NCBI GenBank assembly: GCA_036172665.1
Contig: CM069877.1
Span: 23,709,001-23,773,000 of the forward strand
Source: Prosopocoilus inquinatus
Lineage: Eukaryota; Arthropoda; Insecta; Coleoptera; Lucanidae
Direction: 5' to 3'
DNA: 64,000 bases
How positions within the stretch are numbered: the first letter of the stretch is position 1; every line of letters begins with the position of its first letter. The notes beneath the pieces are model-generated. The model saw nothing but the letters and a program-made list of their open reading frames with translations, was not told the DNA's origin and made no database searches. Position numbers and translations under genes: made by a program. Positions 20,250 to 31,216 of the stretch are shown here, piece after piece.

Positions 20250-20967
20250 CACTGTGAACGTTTAGTGTGGAACAATTCATATAAATGAGTACCAAATCAT
20301 CTGCTGTCGAAATCCTCGGACAGGTAAACCTATTTTCATTAGTGCGAATATTTTTTTAAAGTCATCCTTTTTTTCCACCCCCATCCCGCCCATAATTTTC
20401 TAGCAGATTTGGGTAGATTTGAAAATTCTGATTTCATCAATATGCATAATTTGACATTCGCACTGACGGTACCCGAGATATTAATTACGAAAGATACACA
20501 CAAAAAATGGAGGTTCCACGGAAGAACAATTATCAAGAACTGTCAAATTTACTTGATGATACTTTTTATCATTTATTTCAACTAAGGCGTTAAAACAAAT
20601 TATTATTTGCCGGTTCGTGCGTCAGTTGTTCACTTGTCTCAAGTAAACCGTAGAAAATTTTCCATTTTTTGTTTTTTTTTTTTTCGTAATTAATATCTCG
20701 GGTACCGTCAACGCGAATGTCAAATTATGCATATTGATGAAATCAGAATTTTCAAGTCTATCCAAATCTGGTAGAAAATTGGGGGCGTGCAATTAAAAAA
20801 AAAAATTGTCAATGACGGCATTGCGGAAAGGGGTGGGGGTGGAAAAAGAAGATAACTTTAAGAAAATATTCGCGCTAATGAAAATAGGTTTACCTGGCCG
20901 AGGATTTTAGCTGCAGATGATCTGGCACTTATTTATATGGATTGTTCCACTCTAAACGTTCACAGTA
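20250..20967. mobile_element. Foldback element F1, copy a
   Basis: The ends CACTGTGAACGTTTAG and CTAAACGTTCACAG are inverted, and the whole element folds on itself with arms of about 330 bp (one carries CCCCCATCCC, the other GGGGTGGGGGTGG). It is flanked by TA. A second copy lies at 23950-24673. No coding capacity. Confidence 0.85.
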
Positions 20968-20971
20968 TATA

Positions 20972-22165
20972 TACCGGGTGTCTCAGGATGGGCGTCGACC
21001 GGCGGTATATAGCTAACCGTAATACCTACAGCTTCAGGAGAAAAAAAAAATTATAGTTAAAGTGACCAAGAGAAATTCAAAGAAAATATTTTTAAGTATC
21101 TGAGTTGACTGCAAGGGAGCGCAATCAATAAAAATTAATTTTACTGGTAAAAGTCTCAGAATAAACTGCCGCTTTGATAGCATCATTAGAAAGCTGAATT
21201 AATTCTGTACAACTTTGATTTTAGACTTATTATCGTATCACCTTTAATAAGGGTGGAGAAAACAGTTGAATTATTTTCTACAAAAGATATAACTTCTCTT
21301 CTTTATCAGAATTTAACGCACTTTTGTAAAGGAATTTTAAGCTGATTTAGAATTCCTATTCAACGACTACAATGTATTTCTAAATAATCAAAGTGCTTTC
21401 CGTCATTTAACATTTTATTGTTTATTACTTTCATTTAGTGGCTGTGTTTTCTCATTTATGAGTTTGTTTGTTGTATTGTTCTTTTATTTAAATAGTAGGC
21501 TCTCAAAACCAACTGTATGCCTTTAAATAGATTAATGTCTTTCTACTTACCTGAAAACGAAACTTGTTACTCGATAGCATTTATTTGAGCTTTTAGATTC
21601 GTTTTTATCTTCAGTTAATAGACTCATTTGATAATAACTCGAGAACGAAAAAATATAAAACGAAAAAATATAATCATTTCTGGTTTTCAACATAATATTC
21701 ACCATTTTGAATGATTTGTGACTGTTGCAAAAGAATCGCACCTTTCCATTTAATTTTTTTTTGAAAAACTGTGAAAAACTGATACTTCCGCAAATAGCGC
21801 ATTTCCGCAAATAGCGCCCTCTAGCTAGTTTATAACAAATTAGCCGTAGTTGCTGAATAGGAACCTTAAATCAGCTAAAAATTCCCTCTCAAATGAACCG
21901 AAGTTCGTTATTTTCTGATAAAAAGTACAGAAGTCATGATATCTTTTAAAGTAAATAATTCAACTGTTTTCTCCAACCTTATTAATGGTGATACGATAAT
22001 AAGTCTAAAATCAAAGTTGTGCAGAATTGATTCAGCTTTCTAATGATGCTATCAAAGCTGCATCTTATTCTGAGACTTTTACCAGTAAAATTAATTTTTA
22101 TTGATGACCCTATTGATTGCGCCCCCTTGCGGTCTACTCAGATACTTCAAAACATTTTCCCGGTA
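20972..22165. mobile_element. Foldback element F2
   Basis: The arms match from AAGTATCTGAGT (about 21094) inward and from ACTCAGATACTT (about 22136) inward, sharing the GATACGATAATAAG tract. The left end is ACCGGGTGTCTCAGG. A decayed relative is at 2150-2720. No transposase seen. Confidence 0.8.
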
Positions 22166-22167
22166 TA

Positions 22168-23936
22168 CAGGGTGTCTCAGAGCTCCGTAAAAGTTCCATA
22201 ACTCTCTTGCTATTCCAGGTATCGACTCAATTTTTTTTTTTGCATAATAGAAGCGCTTCCATTGCACATTTTAAAATTATTTTCGTTTGTACACAGGGTG
22301 TCCAAGTATTATAAAAATATTAAAGTTACATTTTTTTAAATTGGAACACCCCATTTTGGCTTCATTTTTGGATTCTACACTAAATTCTGCGTTAAATTTA
22401 TTTGAGTCATTTTTATGTATCAATCATACTTTTTGATGTGGTCAATCATTCGAGATGATGGAACATCAAGCGATGTTAAAAGGCTACGATTTTTTGAATA
22501 TGAATAATTATAAATAATAAAAACTCCTTTTTTTCAAATAGCACACCCTGTATATTTTTACACCGTTTTTGACAAGCTTTTCAATGATATACTGTTTGTA
22601 GGGTCCAGTTCTGATATTCGACAAGTTATTGAGAAATGTAAATATTTAATAAACAACTGAAAGTTTCTAGTAGTTTGGTATCAAAATGAAAAGCGATTAA
22701 AATTTTCAACCAACGTCGCCCCTGTTACGGATATACTGTGTTAAAAAGTGTGAATTTCATTGGTTTTATATTTTATTCGCTCTGCATGATTATCCGTAAT
22801 CAATCAGTAGGACTGCGGCTTTAATTTCAAATTTATCCTCCCAGTTCGCGTGAATTAGAAGTTCTATTGATGATTCATGAAAATTCTAACTTGAGTTAGA
22901 GTTCTGCGGCTTTAATTTCAAATTTATCCTCCCAGTTCGCGTGAATTAGAAGTTCTATTGATGATTCATGAAAATTCTAACTTGAGTTAGAATTTTCATT
23001 TATTTATCCTCCCAGTTCGCGTGAATTAGAAGTTCTATTGATGATTCATGAAAATTCTAACTTGAGTTAGAATTTTCATGAATCATCAATAGAACTTCTA
23101 ATTCACGCGAACTGGGAGGATAAATTTGAAATTAAAGCCGCAGTCCTACTGATCGATCGCAGATAATCATGCACAGCGAATAAAATATTAAACCAATGAA
23201 AATCGCACTTTTTGACACAATATATCCAGAACTAATGCCACGTTGTTTTAAAATATGAATCGCTTTTCATTTTGGTTCTAATCTACTAGAAACTTTCAAT
23301 TGTTTATTAAATATTTACATCTAAAAATTACTATTCTCTCAATAACTCGTCGAATATCAGAATTGGACCATACAAACTGTATATAATTGAAAAGCTTATA
23401 AAAAAAAACGGTATGGAATGGTGTGAAAATATACAGGGTGTTCTATTTAAAAAAATAAATTTTTTGTTATTTATAATTATTCATATTCAAAAAATCATAG
23501 TAAGCCTTGGAACATCCCTTCACAACTTGGTTTGATCTCGAATGACTGGCCACAGCCTTGGCGTTGACTGAAAAAAAATCGATTGCGTTATCTGTAGTGG
23601 TTTAGAAGTTATGAATTTTTGAATGGAACCTTGCATCCGGGAATTTTCAAGAAAAAATTGACTCACATCAAAAAGTATGATTGATACGTAAAAATGACTC
23701 AAATAAACTTAACGCAAAATTTAGTGTAGAATCCAAAAATGTGTCAAAAATGGGGTGTTTCAATTAAAAAAAACGTAACTTTAATATTTTTATACTACTT
23801 AGACACCCTGTATATAAACGAAAATAATTTTAAAATGTCCAATGGAAGCGCTTCTATTATACAAAAAAAAAAATTGAGTCGATACCTGGAATAGCAAGAA
23901 AGTTATGGAATTTTTACGGAGCTCTGGGACAGCCTG
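22168..23936. mobile_element. Foldback element F3
   Basis: The left end CAGGGTGTCTCAGAGCTCCG and the right end CGGAGCTCTGGGACAGCCTG are inverted, and matching continues inward for several hundred bases, including internal CAGGGTGTCC ends at 22294 and 23806. The core holds three direct copies of a unit containing CTCCCAGTTCGCGTG, then an inverted copy. Confidence 0.85.
22805..23155. repeat. Repeated palindromic core of F3
   Basis: The unit TTATCCTCCCAGTTCGCGTG...CTAACTTGAGTTAGA occurs at about 22833, 22924 and 22997, then its reverse complement runs from about 23055 to 23120. The copies are nearly identical, unlike the rest of the arms, which suggests recent local amplification or gene conversion. 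Confidence 0.8.
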
Positions 23937-23949
23937 TATATTCTATGTA

Positions 23950-24673
23950 CACTGTGAACATTTAATGTGGAACAATTCATATAAATGAGTACCAGATTAT
24001 CTGCGGTCGAAACCCTCGAACAGGTAAACCTATTTTCATTAGCGCGAATATTTTTTAAAAGTTATCTTTTTTTTCCACCCCACCCCTTTTCGCAATGACG
24101 TCATCGACATTTTTTTTTAAAGCACGTCCCCAATTTTCTACCAGATTTGGGTAGATTTGAAAATTCTGATTTCATCAGTATGCATAATTTGACATTCGCA
24201 CTGACGGTACCCGGGGAGTTAATTACGAAAGATACACATAAAAAATGGAGGTTCTACTGAAGAACAATTATCAAGAACTGTCAAATTTAATTGATGATAC
24301 TTTTTTATCATTTATTTCAACTAAGGCGTTGAAGTTGAAACGATTATTTGTCGATTCGTGCATCAGTTGTTCATTTGTCTCAAATAAACCGTAGAAAGTT
24401 TTCCATTTTTTGCTTTTTTTTTCGTATTTAATATCTCGGGTACCGTCAATGCGAATGTCAAATTATGTAAATTGATGAAATCAAAATTCTCAAATCTACC
24501 CAAATCTGGTAGAAAATTGGGGGCGTGATATTAAAAAAAAGGGGTGTGGGTGGAAAAAAAGAACTTTAAAAAAATATTCGCGCTAATGAAAATAGGTTCC
24601 TGTCCGAGGATTTTAGCTGCAGATGATCTGACACTTATTTATATGGATTATTCCACTCTGAACGTTCACAGTG
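23950..24673. mobile_element. Foldback element F1, copy b
   Basis: Same family and orientation plan as 20250-20967, with scattered substitutions. The ends CACTGTGAACATTTAA and GAACGTTCACAGTG lie next to TA. Confidence 0.85.
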
Positions 24674-24677
24674 TATA

Positions 24678-26114
24678 CAGTGATCGCCAAAAAGTCGGCA
24701 TCAAATGGGAAAAATCTTTCTGCTTGTTTGAAAACATATTTAGCCCCTATCAGATATATCGAGTGATTTTTACATATTGAGATAACAGAGTTGGGTTAGT
24801 TTCAGCTTATTGGATAATATCAAGGTCAGAAAATAACTTGGTTTTCTCCGTTAAATTTGAATTTTTCAATTTTTAGAATATTCCCATAATTTCACATACT
24901 AAAACTTAACTTCAGAATTTAATACTTTTAGGGTGAAAACTTCACAGATTTATAAGTGGAAAAAATAATTAGAAAGATTAATTATTGCTTCAGATATTTG
25001 GTTATTTATCGAAACGTAATAATTTTACATATTTTTACGTTTTTAATGCAAGGTGCTTCTCAGGAGAAATATTTTTCAAAGATAATTAAAACGTATTTAA
25101 ATAGCTTCTAAAAACTCTAATCTATTCCTGTTAATGAATTGTTTTCATAAAAAGCCTGTAAATATTCATTTACAGTCGTTTAAACGAGATTTTTATTTAT
25201 TTAGCTACATGTTCAAGACAGTAAGCACAATATGGGATGGCTATGAATTTTTTTAATGTCAAACCAGATTACTAACGGGCTGTTTTAATAATAAGACTTG
25301 CCTTTAAATTACTTTAAAATGTAAAACCATCTTTGATTTTGTTTTGTAATGTGATTTGAAATGTCCTTTAGTCCTTTTATGAAAGAGGCCTTTAGTAATT
25401 TCAACTGACAATTCTTGGCCATCTCATATTCTGCCTACTTAATTAACTAAACAAGTAAACTAAATAAGAGAAAAATCTCCTTATTTAGGCAGCTGTAAAA
25501 GAATATTTATAGGATTTTTGTCAAAGTAAGTCATTTACAGAGATATTAGAGTTTTTAGAAGTCATTTAAATGCATATTATTAATCAGTGAAAAATATTTC
25601 TCTTAAAAAGTATCTTGCAACAAAAACGTAAAAATTAGATAAAAATATTACTTTTCGCTAGATAGTTCAATGTCTGAAGCAGTCATTAATACTATTTATT
25701 ATTTTCTGCAATTATAAATATTTGAAGTGTTCACTCCAAAAAAATGAATTCTGACATTAAGCTTAAGTACGTAAAATTTTGAGAATATTCTAAAAACTGA
25801 AAAATTCAATTTTTCGGAAAAATAAAGGAAAGTAACCTATTTTGTTAGTAGCCTTAGTATTACGCAATAAGGTGAAACTAACCAAGGTTAAATAAATCTT
25901 GTTGAAATCTTGATTGGTTTCCGAGTAATAACAATTTTATGATTTTGATCATTTGGAAAAACTCTATTTTCTAACTAAGTAAAACTCACTCGGTATATCT
26001 GATAGGGGCTAAGTAGGTTTTCGGACAAGCAGAAATTATTGGAGTAAAAAGTTTTTCGGAAAAATCAAAAATTAAGATTTTTCCCATTTGATGTCGACTT
26101 TTTGGCGATCACTG
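24678..26114. mobile_element. Foldback element F4 (mariner-like ends)
   Basis: The terminal inverted repeats CAGTGATCGCCAAAAAGTCG and its mirror are flanked by TA on both sides, as expected for Tc1/mariner target duplication. The arms extend far inward (ATCAGATATATCGAGTG mirrored by CACTCGGTATATCTGAT). No transposase frame. Confidence 0.85.
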
Positions 26115-27247
26115 TATATTCTACATACAGGGCGGGCCATTAGTGCGAATTTGGTAGATAGCGCCTATATTGATACAAATTTTTAAAATCTCTTTTCGCT
26201 ATTACTTAACTGTGGTATAGATGCATGATTTAAAATTAGTTACAATTATACAGAGTGTTCCGTGTGGTTGTGCCTGCAGTCAAAGCTCCCTAACTCCTAT
26301 AAGTCGAATTTTTCTATAACTCTAAGTTGCTTGCTGTCCCCTGTAGTTTCCCATTGATTTTTCGCTCTTTATCTCGAATTTCTATAACTCGAAAATTTCT
26401 ATACCTCGAAATAAATTTGACGAAGAATGGACTCACAAAGCTCTACGTATAACTCGAATTTTTACGACAAATCCCCATCTTTTCATGTTTCCATCGACGC
26501 TGCTTCTGGTAATCCCCTTCTCCGGATCTGAGACAATAATGCTACGCTCTTCAGTTTAGTGTTTTAATTAATTTGGTCGTATTGTCTTTCCGTCAAATTA
26601 AAAGTCTTAGGCTAAGTTTCACCGACGTTGATTAACGTTAACACAAATTAACTAATCTGAATTAGCGACTTTAATTTGCCCTAATCTATGATTAACAAAC
26701 TAGACTTAGTTGATTCGGCAATTAGCGACCTGCAATTTCAGCCTCAATTAACGTTAACACTGATTAACTAATCTGAATTAGAGACTTTCGAATTGCACCG
26801 ATCGTCGTTTGTCCTAATCATAATTAGTAAATCTGAATTAGTTAATTCGGAATTATTGTTTGATTAGAGTGTTTAACACGAATTAAACTGATATATTATA
26901 AATTTCTGAAGCGTACAGGAGCGTAAATCATGCATTCTTCTAAACGATTATAATCGAAAATGTATTAAAAATGAATAATAAATTATTATTATATTGGAAC
27001 AAGCAGCGGTGGTTTGTTTAACCACAAGCCGCAAGTGAGTTGTACATAAATTGACTATCGGATACAAACGGACTGGATAATGACAAACCATAACGGTAAC
27101 GTCGTACTTACTCGTAATACGTCATCTATACTAATGACGTTTCACTTTAATCGGAAATTAACTAATTCGAGTTAAAAATACGTCGGTATAACAGCGTTTG
27201 TTTTAACATGATTTATATTTTAATCACGGTTTAACTAACACAAATTA

Positions 27248-28083
27248 ATGCATAAATTTCAGCTGTCAGTCATCATATGTCAGTGTACTGGAACATACAA
27301 ATTATGTCTTCTTCTGAAAAAAGAGATTCCTCCGGTTGATCCTCGGATTCAGATTATACCAAGACCGAAAATTTCAAAAAAAAGGGTTAACCCATTATCG
27401 ACTTACGCTGATGTGGATTTTAAGGTGTGTTAAAGATTTTCAAAAGAAGTGGTACAAGAAATGCTGGATATTTTTGAAATCAATAAGTTAGAGCAGTGTT
27501 TCTCAACCTTTTGTAGAGTGATTATATTTTTTTCTTAGGGACCACCTTAGCACTAAAATATAAGATAATGTTTCATCAAAATATCGACATTATGCTATTT
27601 TTACATGACAAATTTGTTTGTGGTGTGATTTCCGTTTTTATTTGCTGAGGAACCCAAACACCCCTTTGCTGAACCTAGGTTGAGGAACACTGCATTAGAG
27701 CTTACAACAAATAGAAATTTTCCAGATTTTACAGATTACTTTTTTTGCTATTGAAAGTTTTCAGCAAGTTTTAGCGGATCATATTAATATTTTCAGCACA
27801 GATTAACAGACACATGCGAAGGTTGCGGGCCTTCAGCTCAGTAAGATATTTCCACGTGTTACAAAGCAAATTGATGCAAATTCCAGAGAATTTATATAGT
27901 TATATGGCCCAGGCATCAATGGAAATTAACAAAATTATTGGTGTATTTCATCAAATACGACGATTTTCCAGAGTGATTGGCGCCAGCGACTGTACGCATG
28001 TGAAAATAATATCCGTACTATTAGATCTGCGTTCCCTCTTTTCAATTTTTAAACGCACACAAAATAAAAACTGCCTCAAGTGA
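27248..28083 (+). pseudogene. Harbinger transposase (HARBI1-like) remnant
   Basis: The N-terminal signature RPKISKKRVNPLSTYADVDF followed by a phenylalanine-ser-lys-glu-rich helix is visible near 27330-27490. After the hAT MITE the frame resumes, and at 27814-28083 reads through FSRVIGASDCTHVKI, the first catalytic Asp block of the DDE nuclease (IGAxDCTH). The remaining D and E blocks are missing and there are several stops. Confidence 0.75.
27494..27692. mobile_element. hAT-type MITE
   Basis: The ends CAGTGTTTCTCAACCTTTTG and the mirror AGGTTGAGGAACACTG are classic hAT MITE termini. The 8-bp flanks AGTTAGAG and CATTAGAG agree at 6 of 8. It interrupts the Harbinger transposase remnant. Confidence 0.85.
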
Positions 28084-28693
28084 CACATCGTAATACAAAC
28101 AGACTAGATAAATGGCCAATCATAATGTTAAACGTCACAGTTTTGATACTGTATTAGTGACGTTGCAAATCAACTAATTCGAATTAAAAATGCGTCGGTG
28201 ATGTTTTAACATGAATTAAATTTTAATCACCGATTAACTAACATGGATAAAGGCATTTAATTTCAGATGTCGGTGCAACTCAACCTTACAGTTCAACAAA
28301 AGCTTGAAATTAAAAAAAAGTCGAAAGTCGTGTCAAAAAGGAAATTATTGCTGAAGAATACAAAATACCAGCAAGTACATTATCCACGTTTATTAAATTA
28401 AATTTTAATGTGTGTATACTATTGTTTACATGTTCTTTTTTTACTTCTTAATAAAATATGTAAATAAATACAAAATAGGAATGAATATGTATGGTATGTA
28501 CCCAAGTCTTTTAATTCGAATATTTTATAACTCAAATTAAATCTCAAGTCCCTTGGCAGTTCAAATTACGGAGCTTCGACTGTAATTTTAAATCATGCAT
28601 CTATACCAAGGGTAAGTAATAGCGAAAACAGATTTTAAAAATCTGCATTAATATAGGCACTATCTACCGAATACGCACTACTGGCCTAACCTG

Positions 28694-29529
28694 TATATAT
28701 TCTAGAAAGTTCCATGTTTTTCCAATAACAGCCGTACTGAAATACAAGTGAGAACAGAGCACAGTGGTTCACAGGCGGAAAAAAGTCCAAAGCCTACTAC
28801 AGTCGCACGCTCGAAACATGAACACAAAACAGAAAATTAATTTATAAATTCCTCCAAATGCGTTTGATTGAATTTGTACGACACGTGACGTTACATTTGT
28901 GACAAGGAAGGGGCATATCTACGTGTGCACTTATGTCAAGAAGGCACGAGGTCGCTTGCTGCGAGTACAATTCTTATGGTGTTAAAGGAAAATCGACTTT
29001 GCGAACGTACATTGATATTTCGTCAACGCGACGCTCCAAACTGTTACTTTTTGATACCGTGAATTTGCAATCCCGTCACAGTATAAATATCTGATACCAA
29101 AACTGTGATTTCACAATGATATTGATATCACGATATCGCCCATCACTAGTACAGTCACATTAAAATTCAATACGGAATCCGAAAATTTAAAAATGCAACG
29201 TGTCACAGAAATAAGTACATTAATTTTAACTGACAATAAAACTCGTCAAAAGTAACAACTTTTTTAAATACATTTTTTCTGTGAACAGTCTAGTTATCGA
29301 GTTAAAATTATTTAAAAATATCACTGTCCGCCACTGGAGAATATAGAATATTGCTGTACTGTGACTGCGATGACGATGACGTGAACAAACCTGACGCAAT
29401 GTCAAAAGTCTGTCGTATAATATTAATTAATCCGGGTCGACATTTAACGCTATCCAAAATAGCCTCCTCAATCAAAGTCTGCAACTGTCTGGACGTTGTC
29501 GGATGTTCTCGAAGATGCTGCACCACTAT
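28694..29529. other. Intergenic stretch with a truncated hAT end
   Basis: Around 29149 the strand ends ATATCGCCCATCACTA, the mirror of a hAT terminus TAGTGATGGGCGATAT; no left mate is seen. A minus-strand frame at 29308-29526 (VQHLREHPTTSRQ start) is not recognised; it is cut by the repeat starting at 29530. Confidence 0.5.
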
Positions 29530-30353
29530 GGGTGCGTTTCGTTTGCGTGTTCATACGCTTCAAGCGCTTACGCTTACAAGCGCTATTTTCTGCTGTTTCC
29601 TTTGGCGCTTAGCCGCATCAGGCGTTATAAGCAAAAGTGTTCCTTTTGGCTGTTGTGTGCACAATAAATTCTTAACCTTTACAACTTGTGCGGTGTTGCA
29701 GTACTACAATTAATTATCTTCCTAAAGACCAACGCCATTTAAATTATACATAGTTAAATTTCCCAAAAAAATGAATAAAAGCAATATTTCAAAAGTAAAT
29801 TTTGCAAACCTTTCGCTTGCAGAAAATTAAAATTTTAGGTTTACCTGTGCCAGTTTAAGTTTTGTAGCATTTGATCAATAATGGATTTACAAGGCAGGAT
29901 CATTAGAATATATGGACATCTAAGATATCTGCTTGTCAGTATTTTGAAACAAAAATATAGTATGTGAGAAATAAAGTGCACAGTTTTTTAAAAATCTGCC
30001 ACATAAAATCATTTTCTATTATAACCGTGAAAATTAACATTAGTAAAATTAAACCAAACATAAATAGCTGAAACGCAACATTTATAACCTACCGCTACTA
30101 GACCGCTACCTGTTTGACGATGATCAGCTGATTCCCTCATACGTTCCATTTGTGGCATAAACGCCATTAAGAGCTCACGCTTTTGCTGCCCTAGCTCGAT
30201 GGAATAAGCGATTGTGAGCACAGGCTATGACGTCACAATGACATTTCCATATCGACACCTAGCGCTTCGTGAGCGTTTGCAAAGCCAAAAGGAACAGGTT
30301 AAGCAATGCTTACAAGCGCTCAAAGCGTATAAGCGCGCAAACGAAACGCACCC
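29530..30353. mobile_element. Terminal-inverted-repeat element with GGGTGCGTTTCG ends
   Basis: GGGTGCGTTTCGTTTGCG at 29530 is mirrored by CGCAAACGAAACGCACCC ending at 30353, and arms rich in GCGCTT/AAGCG motifs extend about 55 bp. Adjacent bases TAT and TAA are not a perfect duplication. The interior has no clear transposase. Superfamily uncertain, PIF/Harbinger or ISL2EU-like possible. Confidence 0.75.
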
Positions 30354-31116
30354 TAAGACAAATGTGCGAACATTCGGAATGCGAAGATTCAGAAACCATT
30401 CCAAGTAAATGCGTTGGGCTAAAGCAGCGTTGTCCTGGCTTTTACCATAAATTAATACAATACCAGTGGATTCGTAATTTCAAAATGTAAGCATTGTACA
30501 AGAAGAGCTATTTCAATGCAGACGCTTGACAAAGGTGACAGCAAATTATTTTTAAAAGTCATCTATTTGACAAACGACCGTTTCTAAGCAACTTAAAAAT
30601 ATGAAAATACTGCCCATTCTTAGAACCTGTGATTGATTAGAACAATAACAATTACTAGCAGACTCGTTAATTTATGGGGGGAAAAATTTTTAAAAAAATT
30701 GTCGGTTTGGAAAAAAGTGATAAGAGAAAAATTGTTTAATTAATGTTCTGTTAATGGTTAAAATTAATGTACTTATTTCTGTGACACCCAGTATATTGGG
30801 GTTCCATTGAAAATAACAAAGTGACATAACACCCTGACCAAACTGTACACTGTATATACCAAACTAATTTCAAAATATGCTCCACATGATACGAAGTAAC
30901 TTTCATTTGAATTTTTTTTTTTAAATGAGTAACTAGAGAAGTATGAAGGCAGACACCTTAAGTAGAACACCTGCAAGTATACTAGCCTGCATTTTATGAA
31001 GTTACAGTTTCTCATTTAAATTGCATTGTAAAATGCAGGCTAGTGTACGTACAATAAAATAAGATAACTCATTCTTCCGTAGATATCTTGCAAACCAGAA
31101 TAATGACCATACATAC
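30354..31116. other. Intergenic sequence downstream of RpS29 exon 2
   Basis: Expected to hold the last RpS29 exon, but none is convincing. The best AG (before 30932) would add only LLI and a stop, not the conserved ending. A short inverted pair (TGCAGGCTAGT near 31035 and ACTAGCCTGCATTTTA near 30980) and a GTGACACCC-type repeat end at 30782 are present. Confidence 0.45.
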
Positions 31117-31216
31117 CTTTTTGAATCCAATATCTGCTGCGTATTCTCGGAAACATTGTCGGCATATGTTTAAGCCATATTTACGAATGAGACCGTGCCT
31201 ATTCGAGCATGATCGA
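31117..31216 (-). CDS. RpS29: RpS29 exon 2
   Basis: 100 bp, one base plus 33 codons; acceptor TTTCACAG, donor GTATGT. Contains three of the four zinc ligands. Confidence 0.93.

Larger units (their letters stand above)
26610..28285 (+). mobile_element. PIF/Harbinger transposon relic
   Basis: The terminal repeats GGCTAAGTTTCACCGACGTT and the mirror of GGTTGAGTTGCACCGACATC are flanked by perfect TTA target duplications (26607-26609 and 28286-28288), the Harbinger signature. Inside is a broken HARBI1-like transposase. A diverged ~200-bp direct repeat occupies about 27055-27265 and 28085-28275. Confidence 0.88.
26274..28582 (+). mobile_element. Tigger/pogo-like transposon relic (interrupted)
   Basis: The ends CAGTCAAAGCTCCCTAACTC (left) and the mirror of CAGTCGAAGCTCCGTAATTT (right, ending about 28582) match pogo/Tigger termini. 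Coding traces straddle the Harbinger insertion: SFRQIKSL before 26607 continues as TVQQKLEI after 28288, then IIAEEYKIPASTLSTFIK, the CENP-B-type helix-turn-helix at the N-terminus of Tigger transposases. The start codon reads TTG, there is a frameshift, and the catalytic domain is absent. Confidence 0.75.
26128..28693. mobile_element. Foldback element F5, host of a transposon nest
   Basis: The outer arms of about 120 bp (26128-26250 and 28580-28693) are inverted copies, with TA outside each end. The interior is a Tigger/pogo relic, itself split by a PIF/Harbinger element. A one-arm relative is at 10066-10250. Confidence 0.8.

Noticed and set aside
22833..23120. CRISPR-like repeated units
   Set aside because: Eukaryotic context, units adjacent without spacers and partly inverted; it is the core of a foldback element.
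29308..29526. Minus-strand frame resembling a MADF-associated tail
   Set aside because: Similarity too weak to assign; listed only as unrecognised sequence in the intergenic entry.
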